Assembly (NCBI RefSeq): GCF_023498005.1
Contig: NZ_CP097289.1
Span: 930,001 to 994,000, forward strand
DNA: 64,000 bases
Direction: 5' to 3'
DNA from: Streptomyces durmitorensis
GTDB taxonomy: Bacteria > Actinomycetota > Actinomycetes > Streptomycetales > Streptomycetaceae
Each line of letters begins with the position of its first letter. The stretch's first letter is position 1. Below, piece by piece: positions 1 through 8,650 of this stretch. The notes below the pieces were generated by a model, which saw nothing but the letters and a program-made list of their open reading frames with translations, was not told where the DNA came from and ran no database searches. The position numbers and the translations under genes are program-made.

Positions 1-2779
1 TGTTGTTCCAGGCAAACAAGGCGGCCGTCTGAATGCCCTGCCACGCCGCCTGGATGATGTCGCGGAACCAGCCGAAGTTCTTGTAGGCGTAGATCACGGC
101 AGCGACGAGCGCGATGATCCCGATCACGATCAGCGTGATCGGGTTCGCATTCAGCACGAGGTTGAACAAGAACACCGCGAGGGTCCACAACTTCGTTGCG
201 ATGTACGCCAGGTACATGCCCTGGATCAGCCACGGCAGGTTCACGGCGATCGAGGCGACACCGCGCGCCAGCGCGCCCAGCACCTCCAGCACCGGGCCGG
301 ACAGCGGCGACAGAGCCCTCGCCACCTCGAAGAAGGCGCTGGAGATGTCACCGATGGTCTTGGCCACCAGCGGGCCGTTCTCCGCCGCGTACTGCAAGAA
401 CCGCTCGAACGCAGGCGAACCCTTCAGACTGGTGCCCCAGTTCGCGAAGCGCCCGGTGATGCGCTGCATCGTCTTGGAGATGGTGTCCATGTGCGGCAGG
501 AAGGCCTGGACGACCCCGCCGATCCCCTTGAAGACGCGCCCGAAGGACACGCCCAGCCCGACGATCGCGGGCTCGACGGAGCCCGCCAGGTCGTCACGGA
601 AACTGTTCCACCAGGGCGAATCGAAGCCCTTCGAGACCTTGTCCTGCAGCTTCGTGATGGCCCGGACTGCGCCCTCGACGAACGGCGTCAGGCCCGGCAG
701 GCTGTTCTTGATGCCATTCAGGGCGCGCGTGAAGATGGGCATGACCTGCGGCTGCAGGCTCTTTGACCAGTCGCCGAAAGCGCCCTTCAAGCTGACGAAC
801 GCGTCAAAGGTGTCCCGTGCCGACGGAGTCAGCTTCGCCAGGGCTGCCTGGTACTTGGCCTGCGCGACGGCAGCCTGATCCACGCCTCCGGCCGCCTGCT
901 GCGACGCGGAGGCAATCTGCCGCTCAGCTGACGCAATCGAGTCCGCCGCCGACAGCCGCGCCTGAGCCAGCTGCTCCTGCGCGCGTGCCACTCCCTCCGC
1001 GGACTCCTCCGCGGCCTGAGTCACCTCACGCTGCGCACGGGCTACCGACCGGGCCCCGTCCTCCTGTGTGCGCGCCGCATTGCGCTGCGCCTCAGAGACT
1101 TTCGCCTGGGCGGCGGCGATGTCCTTGGTCCCCTGGATCTGCTGCTGCGCCGCCTCCTGGTGGGCCTTCGCCAACGCCTTCTGCTGGGAGCCCACATTGC
1201 GCTGGGCGTTCGCGAGACGCTCCTGCGCCGACTTGACCGTGTCGGAGCCCTCAACGCCAGCCTTGTCCGCAGCCCGCTTCTCCGCGGCGAGACTCTTCGT
1301 CTCGTCCTTCTGCTCCTTGAGCCGCTGCACGGCCTGGTCGTAAGACAGCTGGGCACGCTGCTGCTGCAGCAGCGTGGCCTTCGATCCGACAGCCTGTGTC
1401 GCCCGCAGCCGGTCCCGGGCCTCCTGCACCGACAGGACCGCGTCGCGCTCAGACAGCTGGGCGCTCGCCAGACGGTCCGACAGCTCGGCCAGCTCGAGGA
1501 CGGCGTCCTTGCGGGCCTGCGTCAGGTCCTGCTGAGCCTGGCGGGCCGTGCGCTGGGCGTCCGCGAGAGAGTCCTCGGCCTGCGCGACACGTTCGGCCGC
1601 ATCCCGCTGCCGGTCGGCGGCCTGCTGTACCGCGTCCGCCACCGACTGCTGGGCAGCCTTCACCTGCTGTGCGGCGCTCCGGTTCGCCTCTGCCGCACTC
1701 CGGACCGCGTCCCCGACCTTCTCCTGCGCCTGCCGGACCCGCTCGGCTCCCGCTTCGACGGCGTCTGCGACCGCCTGCTGGCCCTGCGAGATCTGCTGGG
1801 CGGCATTGCGGTGCGCCGTCGCCAGCGACTGCTGCGCGCCCGCCAACTGCACAGCCTTGCCGGCGCCCTGCCCGGCAGCCTGGCCGCCCTTGATGGAGGC
1901 GGTCGCCGCCGCATCCTGGGCGGTCTTCTGCGCCTGCAGAGCCCCCGCGATGCCAACGAATGCAGGGATCGCGACGGCTGCGAGCGCGCCAACGCCAGCC
2001 CCGGCGGCAACAGCCGCCGAGGCGATAGAGCCGATGCCCGCCGCGAGGATCGGGATGGCAGGGATGGCGCCGACCGCGCCGAGCGCCACGGTCAGCTGCA
2101 ACAGCGCGGCAGTCGCCTGAGCAGTACTGACATCGGTCCGGATGTTGATGCGCTTGCCGTCAACCGCAGCGATCGCGGCCCGGACGGTCGCCAGTTGCGT
2201 CAGGGCTGCTGCTGTGTCCGCCCTGACCTGGACGTTCGGATGCTTCGCTCCGAGACGGGTGAGCTCAGCCTCGATCGCCCTAATCTCGGCCTTGGCGTCA
2301 GCGGCGGAAATGTCGATCCCGATCCGCTTGTCCGCCAGCGTCTCCATACGGAACCGCAGCGCCTGCAGATCCGAGTCCGCCTCAGAGGTGTCGGCGCCGA
2401 TCTGCAGCTTCGGCAGCGACCGGAAAGCCGCCTGCAGATGCACCTTCATCGCCCGGGAGAAGGCACCTGCCGTGTCGTCGCCCTGCCGGACAGCCGAAGG
2501 GCGAGCCGTGCGACCGCCCTGGGTGACGCCATCGCGGATCGCGTCCCGCAGAGCAGCGGTGATGCGGTTGGCGATCTGCTGCCCGATCTGCTCGCCGATC
2601 GCCAGACCGACGTTGCCGACCTGCGCCTGCATCGCCGGCCCGAATGAGCGCCCGGCCGCGTTGCCCGCATCAGTACCGGCGCGCGTCGCCGCCGGAACAA
2701 GCCCGGCGCGCAGTCTGGAATAGATCTGCTGCGTGTTCGGGACAACATCAACTTCAACGGAGCCGACACTGATCGCCAC
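1..2779 (-). CDS. Tail tape measure protein (3'-truncated by window edge)
   Basis: Open from a GTG at 2779 (GGAGG about 7 nt upstream) to the window edge, at least 926 residues. The N-terminal third is followed by a long Ala/Gln/Lys/Glu-rich coiled-coil region of repeated A-Q-x-x-L/V-x-x-A heptads (about residues 270-600), and then hydrophobic segments near residues 850-915. This is the architecture of siphovirus tape measure proteins, which set tail length and help DNA ejection. It directly follows the G/GT chaperone genes, its standard place. The C-terminus lies outside the window. Confidence 0.93.
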   Translation of the reverse strand, partial: MAISVGSVEVDVVPNTQQIYSRLRAGLVPAATRAGTDAGNAAGRSFGPAMQAQVGNVGLAIGEQIGQQIANRITAALRDAIRDGVTQGGRTARPSAVRQGDDTAGAFSRAMKVHLQAAFRSLPKLQIGADTSEADSDLQALRFRMETLADKRIGIDISAADAKAEIRAIEAELTRLGAKHPNVQVRADTAAALTQLATVRAAIAAVDGKRINIRTDVSTAQATAALLQLTVALGAVGAIPAIPILAAGIGSIASAAVAAGAGVGALAAVAIPAFVGIAGALQAQKTAQDAAATASIKGGQAAGQGAGKAVQLAGAQQSLATAHRNAAQQISQGQQAVADAVEAGAERVRQAQEKVGDAVRSAAEANRSAAQQVKAAQQSVADAVQQAADRQRDAAERVAQAEDSLADAQRTARQAQQDLTQARKDAVLELAELSDRLASAQLSERDAVLSVQEARDRLRATQAVGSKATLLQQQRAQLSYDQAVQRLKEQKDETKSLAAEKRAADKAGVEGSDTVKSAQERLANAQRNVGSQQKALAKAHQEAAQQQIQGTKDIAAAQAKVSEAQRNAARTQEDGARSVARAQREVTQAAEESAEGVARAQEQLAQARLSAADSIASAERQIASASQQAAGGVDQAAVAQAKYQAALAKLTPSARDTFDAFVSLKGAFGDWSKSLQPQVMPIFTRALNGIKNSLPGLTPFVEGAVRAITKLQDKVSKGFDSPWWNSFRDDLAGSVEPAIVGLGVSFGRVFKGIGGVVQAFLPHMDTISKTMQRITGRFANWGTSLKGSPAFERFLQYAAENGPLVAKTIGDISSAFFEVARALSPLSGPVLEVLGALARGVASIAVNLPWLIQGMYLAYIATKLWTLAVFLFNLVLNANPITLIVIGIIALVAAVIYAYKNFGWFRDIIQAAWQGIQTAALFAWNN

Positions 2780-2800
2780 GAGGGGCCTCCCCTCGCAGCG

Positions 2801-3256
2801 CTACGCGGCGCCCCCGTTGATGAGCTCGAAGAGACGCTCAGCGGCCTGCTCGGTGATCTTCGGCTTCGGCTTACGCGGCTTCGCGCCCGGTCGGGGCGTA
2901 GGCGTCGGAGGCTCAGGCTGGTCGCGCTTCTTCTCCGTGTTGGCGCAGATCGTCACGTACTCCAGGCGCCGGACCGCATCCAGCACGGAGGCCGTTAGCT
3001 GCTCCAGCTGAGACCAGCGCCCCTTCTCCGGCTCACCCTTCTCCGCCTGCTCCGTCAGCTCCTCGCCCGAGAGCTTGTTGCGGAGCGCGGTCATCGTTGA
3101 TGACTCGGGCGGCAGATGCTGGATCAGGACCCGCAGCTGCCGCCACGTCATCAACCCGCGGTGCACGTCCAGGACGTCACGCTGGTAGAAGCGCCAGAGA
3201 TCGGCCTCTACCGCCTCCGCATGCGCCTCGTAGACCTGTTGGGTCCACGCGATTTT
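2801..3256 (-). CDS. Tail assembly chaperone, frameshift extension (GT-type)
   Basis: This frame has no good start of its own. It is open back to the slippery site at 3253-3259, and a -1 slip there fuses it to the upstream chaperone frame. The extension is charged and ends in a Pro/Lys-rich stretch (PTPTPRPGAKPRKPKPK). In siphoviruses the G and GT products hold the tape measure protein during tail assembly. It sits immediately upstream of the tape measure gene, as expected. A GTG at 3166 could start a stand-alone product, but the frameshift reading fits the family better. Confidence 0.85.
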   Translation of the reverse strand, partial: KIAWTQQVYEAHAEAVEADLWRFYQRDVLDVHRGLMTWRQLRVLIQHLPPESSTMTALRNKLSGEELTEQAEKGEPEKGRWSQLEQLTASVLDAVRRLEYVTICANTEKKRDQPEPPTPTPRPGAKPRKPKPKITEQAAERLFELINGGAA

Positions 3257-3657
3257 CCCTGGCTCTCCGGCGCCTGCTCGCTGGCCTCACCGATGAACTC
3301 GCCGAACTCCCCATTCGTCGGGTCGAGTTCCTCATACACCTCGAAGTCGTCCGGGTGGATGGCAAGCTCGGCGAAAGCGTCGATCTGGCCCGAGTTCAAC
3401 AGCCGGTTCCACGACTGCCTCCACACCATCGGCGGCAGAACCCGCAGCTCCTCGCCACGCAGCCGGGCAGTCACGTAGCCACCGAGCGCCTCGGACTCCT
3501 GGGCTTCGGCGGCGTCGTCGTCCTCGTCGTCGTAGTCCTCATCGGGCTCGACGTCCGGGACGACGACGTCCGTCTTGCGGGGCGGCCGGGCGGCAGCAGT
3601 CTTCTTGCGGGCGGCGGGCTTCGTGCGGGCGGTTGCGGTCCTGGCATTGGCAGCCAT
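3208..3657 (-). CDS. Tail assembly chaperone (G-type), 149 aa
   Basis: Starts at an ATG at 3657; upstream in-frame codons read as low-quality sequence. It has a basic Ala/Lys/Arg-rich N-terminus, a very acidic stretch around residues 35-55 (DEDYDDEDDD), then a compact domain. It lies between the major tail gene and the tape measure, the canonical place for the G chaperone. Near its end the GGGAAAA heptamer allows a minority -1 frameshift to make the longer GT protein. Confidence 0.88.
   Translation of the reverse strand: MAANARTATARTKPAARKKTAAARPPRKTDVVVPDVEPDEDYDDEDDDAAEAQESEALGGYVTARLRGEELRVLPPMVWRQSWNRLLNSGQIDAFAELAIHPDDFEVYEELDPTNGEFGEFIGEASEQAPESQGKSRGPNRSTRRMRRR
3253..3259 (-). other. 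Programmed -1 frameshift slippery heptamer GGGAAAA
   Basis: On the minus strand the heptamer G GGA AAA lies in the zero frame of the upstream chaperone gene (codons CAG GGA AAA TCG). A -1 slip gives GGG AAA ATC GCG TGG and enters the downstream chaperone frame, which stays open to 2801. This X-XXY-YYZ site just upstream of the zero-frame stop is the standard signal between G and T genes. Confidence 0.85.
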
Positions 3658-3751
3658 GGCGCGGGCCTCTCGTTCGTCTATGGCGCGGGCGTGGGAAGGG
3701 AGGTGGACGGGCCGGGCCCGCGTGCGCAGCCCGTCCACCAGTCAGAGGGGG

Positions 3752-4336
3752 TCAGGAGCCGGTGTAGTCGGGCGTCGCCGGGACCGAGTCCGTGTGGTAG
3801 ACGGTGTTCCCAGCAGCGTCCGGGTAGGCGGTGACGGTGATCTCGTAGCCGGACATCTCGTCCTGCTTGAACGTCACGTCGGAGCGGTCGGAGACTTCAC
3901 CCTGGGGGACGTAGAAGCCCTTGGCGGTGTCTCCGTCCATGACGAGGAACCACCAGGCGCGGCGGTCCGGCACCGGGCTCGCGGTCTCCGCGAAGCTCGT
4001 GATGCCGGAGACGGGCTCCAGTTCGGCGGCCGGAATCCGGTACATGATCGACTGGACGGCGACGCGGGCGGTCTCCCACAGGGTGACCTTGAACGTGCGG
4101 ACGGACTTGGTGATCTGCGTGCGGAACGGCGACGTCAGACCCCAGGGGGTGAACTCCTGACTGTCCTCGTCGAATCCGTAGGTCAGACCGTCGTCCGAGA
4201 TCGCGCCGAGCGGCTCCCACGGAGAGAGCGGCTGAACGAGAGGCGACGCAGGCGCAGTAGTGCCCGTGTCGCCTACCCAACCCCCTCCATTTGCTCCGAT
4301 AACCGTCAAATCGGCGGCGCGGGTGATGTTGACCAT
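3752..4336 (-). CDS. Major tail protein (tail tube), 194 aa
   Basis: Start ATG at 4336 has GGAGA 6-7 nt upstream. The protein is beta-rich with many Thr/Val/Asp residues and ends in a segment typical of tail tube proteins (YEITVTAYPDAAGNTVYHTD). Such proteins polymerise around the tape measure to form the siphovirus tail tube. It sits between the tail-terminator-like gene and the chaperones, as in other actinophages. Assignment rests on position, size and style rather than a diagnostic motif. Confidence 0.88.
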   Translation of the reverse strand: MVNITRAADLTVIGANGGGWVGDTGTTAPASPLVQPLSPWEPLGAISDDGLTYGFDEDSQEFTPWGLTSPFRTQITKSVRTFKVTLWETARVAVQSIMYRIPAAELEPVSGITSFAETASPVPDRRAWWFLVMDGDTAKGFYVPQGEVSDRSDVTFKQDEMSGYEITVTAYPDAAGNTVYHTDSVPATPDYTGS

Positions 4337-4403
4337 CGTTGTCTCCAGACATGCGTGAAGCCCGCGCACGGGCGGGATCAGGGGGGCGCGGGCCCGCAAA
4401 CGG

Positions 4404-4802
4404 TCAGGAGACCGGGTGGCTGTAGATCTCGTAGGTGCCGCCGACGCGGCGAAGCGAGGTGTTCTCGTAGGGGCGGACAGCAGGGCGGGAGATGGTGCCC
4501 GTTCTGCCGATCACGGCGGTCGCGCTGGTGGACCCGCTGAGCTGCGTGAGGATCCAGCCGTGCAACTCGGCCGCCAGAGCGATCGCTTCCGCCCTGGTAG
4601 CGGCGTAGACGTTGAAGTCGACGAGGGCACGGTCGAGCCGGAAGCCGTCGTCGTCACCGTTGATCACTTCGATCTGGATCGTGGGCAGCTCGTTGAGCAG
4701 GTTGTTGTCGAGCTCATCCCGGACGGCAGCCCTGCTGCCCACGTAGGCCTGCGTGCGGCCGATGAGCTCCAACTCGACGTCCACCGACCCGACGGCGGCC
4801 AT
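4404..4802 (-). CDS. Tail terminator-like protein, 132 aa
   Basis: Begins at an ATG overlapping the previous stop (TGATG at 4800-4804), implying translational coupling. The size, the acidic middle (INGDDDGFRLDRA) and the regularly alternating N-terminal domain fit tail terminator/tail completion proteins (lambda gpU or SPP1 gp17 type) that cap the tail tube. Position just upstream of the major tail gene agrees. No motif is decisive. Confidence 0.7.
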   Translation of the reverse strand: MAAVGSVDVELELIGRTQAYVGSRAAVRDELDNNLLNELPTIQIEVINGDDDGFRLDRALVDFNVYAATRAEAIALAAELHGWILTQLSGSTSATAVIGRTGTISRPAVRPYENTSLRRVGGTYEIYSHPVS

Positions 4803-5128
4803 CAGCGGCCACCTGCCTGTGCGGCACGGAGCAGCACGTGGTGGGCGTGCACCTTCTCGGTGCCGTACTCCACGAACCGGGCGTAGTAGGCCGTGTTGGT
4901 GACGGTGGCGGTGGCCCGGTCCCTGCGGCGGCCACCACGTCGCGTGCTGGTGACGTTGAAGCTGCCCTTGTAGTGGCCCGGATGCGGATCCGATGCACCG
5001 CCGACGGGGGCGATCGACTCGGCCACCGACTTGACGAGCTCGGCCCGGCGCACCATCTCCACCCGGATCATCTCCGAGCGGAGTAGCTGCCCCACGCCCT
5101 TGTTGGACATCTTGAACCGTGCAGCCAT
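4802..5128 (-). CDS. HK97 gp10-like neck protein, 108 aa
   Basis: ATG at 5128 follows GGAGG at good spacing; the upstream GTG at 5134 is less likely. The C-terminal half has the pattern of the HK97 gp10 family: a basic beta strand, then YYARFVEYGTEKVHAHHVL, where the F-V-E-x-G-T core is typical. These proteins work in the neck at the head-tail junction. Coupled to the next gene by a one-base stop/start overlap. Confidence 0.82.
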   Translation of the reverse strand: MAARFKMSNKGVGQLLRSEMIRVEMVRRAELVKSVAESIAPVGGASDPHPGHYKGSFNVTSTRRGGRRRDRATATVTNTAYYARFVEYGTEKVHAHHVLLRAAQAGGR

Positions 5129-5144
5129 GACCACCTCCGGTCGG

Positions 5145-5507
5145 CTAGCCCGTCACGCGGTCGGCAGCGAACTGCATCGGGCCGCGAGTGCCGGTGAACG
5201 GGCTCTGACCCCAGTCGCCGGGCTCGCCGGTGATCTCGCAGACCTCGCCGCGGATCCGCACCCGGTCGGTTGTGCGCCAGTCAGTGCCCGACGGCGCATA
5301 CACGGTGAAGCCGACAATCACGGTGTCGCGGGCCTGCTGCTCATCCCCGCCGACTGTCGGCGTGGACTGGCGGGGCACCACAACGCAGCCCCTCACCGGC
5401 TGGTCCAACAGCGGGCCGGGAATCGGTTGCCCTCGTGGATCCTTGCCCGGCGACGGCCCACGCCTCAGGCGCACCACCGTCTCCCCGTAGGGGTACGGGC
5501 CGGGCAT
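5145..5507 (-). CDS. Head-tail stopper-like protein, 120 aa
   Basis: Starts at an ATG that overlaps the upstream stop by one base (TGATG at 5505-5509). Small protein rich in Pro, Gly, Val and Thr, probably mainly beta. Its middle reads like the head closure/stopper family (VIVGFTVYAPSGTDWRTTDR followed by a short beta repeat). Position between the connector and the gp10-like gene supports the role. Confidence 0.68.
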   Translation of the reverse strand: MPGPYPYGETVVRLRRGPSPGKDPRGQPIPGPLLDQPVRGCVVVPRQSTPTVGGDEQQARDTVIVGFTVYAPSGTDWRTTDRVRIRGEVCEITGEPGDWGQSPFTGTRGPMQFAADRVTG

Positions 5508-5920
5508 CAGGTGTAACCCCAGCCAGGCTCGAACTCGTCGGCGAACCCGGCATCGTCGATCGGCCAGGTCGGCGACGGATCCGCCGTCTCCGGTGTCGGG
5601 TCGACCGTGAACGCCCCGCCCCGACCCGCCAGCGACTTGAGTGCCGACTTGTCGGCCTTGGTCAGATACAGGCCGCCCGAACCGGTCGGGCGCTGCACCG
5701 ACATGGGGCCGATCGTCTCGTAAGAGACCTGCTGCGGATTGGTGTAGGCCCGGCCAGCGACCGACAGGACGACGGCCTCGGCGCCCTCTGGGAGAGGCTT
5801 CACCACCGTCTGGCACAGGTTGATGGCCTGCCGGATCAGGAGTGCCGCCCTGTCCCCACCGATCTCTTCCAAGTCCAGGTACAGGCCCAGATCCTCAGCT
5901 GTCGGGATCTCGAATGCCAC
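5507..5920 (-). CDS. Head-tail connector (gp6-like), 137 aa
   Basis: N-terminal helices beginning MAFEIPTAEDLGLYLDLEEI resemble the HK97 gp6/SPP1 gp15 adaptor family, which starts with a short x-T-x-E-D-L-x-x-Y/F-L pattern. These adaptors dock under the portal after packaging. It is the first neck gene downstream of the capsid, with only the glycosyltransferase between. Confidence 0.75.
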   Translation of the reverse strand: MAFEIPTAEDLGLYLDLEEIGGDRAALLIRQAINLCQTVVKPLPEGAEAVVLSVAGRAYTNPQQVSYETIGPMSVQRPTGSGGLYLTKADKSALKSLAGRGGAFTVDPTPETADPSPTWPIDDAGFADEFEPGWGYT

Positions 5921-5929
5921 AGCAGCCTC

Positions 5930-6919
5930 CTAGGCGGGCAGGGCCTCCACGGCTTCGCACCAGGCAGCCAGATCGGCTGACGGATCGAGCTCGGCAGAGC
6001 GGGCCTTGGCCCGCTTACTGGCGAGCCGGTAAGCGGACGCCGAACCAAGCTTCCGGATCACGGCCTCATAACCGTCCAGATCCTCCCGCTCCAGGAAGAT
6101 CCCGCCTTCGGCCAGCGCCTCACACAAACCCGGCGTTGGATGAGCCAAGACCGGTATCCCGGAGGCGAGTGCCTCGCAGCCTGCCCGGCCCCACGACTCG
6201 TACAGCGATGGCATCAACAGCAGCCGGGTGCGGGCATACACCTGTTCCCGCATGTCGTGCCCCGAGACGTGCTCGACCTCCAGCACGTTAGGGAGATCCG
6301 AGTAGTCGGTCTGCTCCCCGTAGGAGCCCTTCACCGCCATGAACTTGGTGTCGGGCATGCGCTTGGCGAGCTTGTGGAACAGCCGCCCGCCCTTGTCGGG
6401 GTTGGTGTTGATCAGCGTCACCCGGTCGCCGGGCTTCGTCGCATACTCCTCGGCGAACACCGGCGGGCGGACGACGATCGACCGTTCGGGCCGGACGCCC
6501 TTCGGGTGGTCCACGAAGTGCAGCTCGGCCTCTCGGGCCATCCACTGCGAGTTGTAGACCGCCAAGGCTGTCGACCCCGAAGCCATGTCCCGAAACGTCG
6601 GCGTGAACGTGTTGTGGCAGATCGCCACAAACGGCTTCCCGTAGCCGCGGGACAATGCGGCGGTCGAGGGAACATTCTCCAGGTGAGACACCAGCACGTC
6701 GCCGCGCCGGACCGCTGTCGCGAAGTCCAGACGGGACTCCAGCGGGATCACCTTGACGCCGTCCAGCTCATACGGCTTGTGATCTTCTCCGTAGCGCGAC
6801 AGCCATACCGTGACCTCGTGCCCGCGCTCGACGAGAGCCCGGAACATCGACCAGGCCATCCACTCTGCGCCCGCATTGTGCCGGGGCGGGGCGGCATGCA
6901 GCCGGGCAACGATCTGCAT
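5930..6919 (-). CDS. GT4-type glycosyltransferase in the capsid operon, 329 aa
   Basis: The N-terminus MQIVARLHAAPPRHNAGAEW is the nucleotide-sugar transferase start common in actinophage GT4 enzymes. The C-terminal donor-binding half contains ESWGRAGCEALASGIPVLA, the GT-B family E-x7-E motif (first Glu in LYESWGR). It transfers a sugar from an activated donor; the acceptor is not visible. Placed between major capsid and connector genes, a capsid or tail protein is the natural candidate. A GTG at 6958 overlapping the capsid stop would add 13 residues; I chose 6919 because homology-like sequence starts there. Confidence 0.88.
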   Translation of the reverse strand: MQIVARLHAAPPRHNAGAEWMAWSMFRALVERGHEVTVWLSRYGEDHKPYELDGVKVIPLESRLDFATAVRRGDVLVSHLENVPSTAALSRGYGKPFVAICHNTFTPTFRDMASGSTALAVYNSQWMAREAELHFVDHPKGVRPERSIVVRPPVFAEEYATKPGDRVTLINTNPDKGGRLFHKLAKRMPDTKFMAVKGSYGEQTDYSDLPNVLEVEHVSGHDMREQVYARTRLLLMPSLYESWGRAGCEALASGIPVLAHPTPGLCEALAEGGIFLEREDLDGYEAVIRKLGSASAYRLASKRAKARSAELDPSADLAAWCEAVEALPA

Positions 6920-6954
6920 CGCCCGGCTGCTCTTCCCGCCGCTGCGGGCCTGCG

Positions 6955-7914
6955 TCACGAGGAGGAGCCCGCCGTGCCGGTGTACTTGACGAACGCCTGC
7001 GCGTCACCCTGCACGTAGCCGTAGAACGCCTCGGCGAGGATGAGAACGAGGTTCTCCTGGAACGCCGAGTGGACGCCGCCGTCCTCGTCGACGTAGGTCG
7101 CCTCCTTGGAGATCCTGACCGTAATGTCCATGCCGACGCCGTAGGCGGCCTGCGACCAGTCGCCGCCGATCGCGCGCAGTCCCGTGTCCGACGAGGTGGA
7201 CTGTCGGCGCTGCTTGCCCGACACGCTCCGCGAGTAGGCCAGCGGCTCACCGATCAGAGTTCCGGCCGACGCCATCTGCGTGCCTGGCACCGTGGTGTCA
7301 ACGAGGATCGGGCGGCCGGTGGTGTCCGTCGCGAGCAGCAGACGCGGCTTCAGCCGGTGGTCCGCCACCGTGCCGGTGTAGTCCCAGTCGTCGTTGATGA
7401 CGAGCCCCATGCCGTTGACGAAATCCGCCCACACCCCGCCGTCCGCCTGATCGGCAGTGCCGAGAGCCACCGAGTTGGTGGTCTCCGCGAGATAGTCGTC
7501 GAACGGGCCGGCAGCGCCCTTCATGGTGAGGCCGTGGATCGCCGCGTGGTCGAAAGCGCGGGCGAACGCCGTCGGTAGATCCCGCTGCAGCTGCGTGTAC
7601 AGGCCGCCCGCGTTGGTCATCGCGACCTCTTCGGCCACGGGAATGAGGACAGCGACCTTCTTCGCGGTCATCTGCTTGATGCTGACGCCGCCGCTCGACA
7701 GCGGCTTCCGGGCGGCCTGGCCGACCCAGTCGGCGACCGGCACGTCCATCGGGATCGGAATGGATGTGGTCGCGTCGATCGCCAGCGGCGCCGGACGCGC
7801 CAGCGCCATCACCGCCGACTGCTCGACGCTCTTCTCGAAGATGGGACCGGCGAGGGTCCGCGGCAGGAGCGACGCGTTGACATCACTCAGCTTGATCGGG
7901 GCCGTAGCCACCAT
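6955..7914 (-). CDS. Major capsid protein (HK97 fold), 319 aa
   Basis: Size, position after the scaffold, and sequence style fit the HK97-fold capsid family. The N-terminal region (LLPRTLAGPIFEKSVEQSAV) resembles the N-arm, followed by the basic E-loop region around residues 70-95 (KPLSSGGVSIKQMTAKKVAV), then a P-domain helix beginning near residue 110 (LPTAFARAFDHAAIHGL). It forms the icosahedral head. There is no protease gene nearby, so scaffold removal may not need one. Confidence 0.93.
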   Translation of the reverse strand: MVATAPIKLSDVNASLLPRTLAGPIFEKSVEQSAVMALARPAPLAIDATTSIPIPMDVPVADWVGQAARKPLSSGGVSIKQMTAKKVAVLIPVAEEVAMTNAGGLYTQLQRDLPTAFARAFDHAAIHGLTMKGAAGPFDDYLAETTNSVALGTADQADGGVWADFVNGMGLVINDDWDYTGTVADHRLKPRLLLATDTTGRPILVDTTVPGTQMASAGTLIGEPLAYSRSVSGKQRRQSTSSDTGLRAIGGDWSQAAYGVGMDITVRISKEATYVDEDGGVHSAFQENLVLILAEAFYGYVQGDAQAFVKYTGTAGSSS

Positions 7915-7932
7915 GATTCCTGCTTTCGGCAG

Positions 7933-8589
7933 CTACTTCAGCTGCGCATGAAGGAACCCCGCGAACTCGTCAGCGGGGCTGGGGGACCGTTGCTTGTTGG
8001 CGCCGGACGCCTGAGTGCGATCCGGTGCCGGACGCCGCGGGCCCTCCTGGGGCTGGGGCTTCGCCCAGTGCGGCTTGCGCTCCAAAAGCGCCTGAAGGTC
8101 GGCCTCAATGGCCGCCTCGTCGATGTCGCCATCGCCGTCGATATACGAGTCGAAATCGAGCTCGCCGAACGCATCCGCCGGATCAGCGAACGCCGCCCGG
8201 CTGTCCGTCGCGACGCCGGCCAGGGCCTGCACCTGGCTGCGGACAAGCCGCTGCCGGGTCTTGGCGATCTGCTCCTGCGCTGCCGTCAGCTGCTCGGTGA
8301 GGCGCTCGGACTCGGACAGGTCCGCTTCCTTACGCTTCTTGAGCTCAGCCAGCAGCGGCTCCTGCTCCTTGAGCCGCTTGCGGAGGTTCTCCGCCTCGCT
8401 GTTCTTCTTGCGCAGCGCTGCTTCGAACTTCTTCCGGTCGAACGGCTTTTCCTCGACCTCGGGGTCCGCCTCCGGGGCGTCCTCCGTGGTCTCGGTGGTG
8501 CCGTTCTCCTCGGTCGCCGTCTCCTCGACGGCCTCCTCGGTGCCGGTCTCGGTCTGCTGCTCGGCGCTCTGCTCGGTCTCTTCAGGCAT
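7933..8589 (-). CDS. Scaffolding protein, 218 aa
   Basis: Start ATG at 8589 chosen because the long upstream in-frame extension overlaps the previous gene and has poor composition; a GGAGG lies about 13 nt upstream. The first 65 residues are extremely acidic (Glu/Thr/Gln), followed by a Lys/Glu/Leu coiled coil (about residues 70-130) and an acidic then basic tail. This is the usual make-up of phage scaffold proteins, which guide procapsid assembly and then leave. It lies just upstream of the capsid gene. Confidence 0.88.
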   Translation of the reverse strand: MPEETEQSAEQQTETGTEEAVEETATEENGTTETTEDAPEADPEVEEKPFDRKKFEAALRKKNSEAENLRKRLKEQEPLLAELKKRKEADLSESERLTEQLTAAQEQIAKTRQRLVRSQVQALAGVATDSRAAFADPADAFGELDFDSYIDGDGDIDEAAIEADLQALLERKPHWAKPQPQEGPRRPAPDRTQASGANKQRSPSPADEFAGFLHAQLK

Positions 8590-8650
8590 GACGGATCGGC
8601 CCTCCAGGGGCTGTGGAAATGAGAAAGGCCGCCACCAGGGCGACCGTTGA

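Noticed and set aside
1160..2647. A long plus-strand open frame of nearly 500 codons opposite the tape measure gene
   Set aside because: It mirrors the high-GC codon pattern of the tape measure gene on the other strand, has Arg/Leu-rich low-complexity content and no ribosome site. The minus frame has clear tape-measure features.
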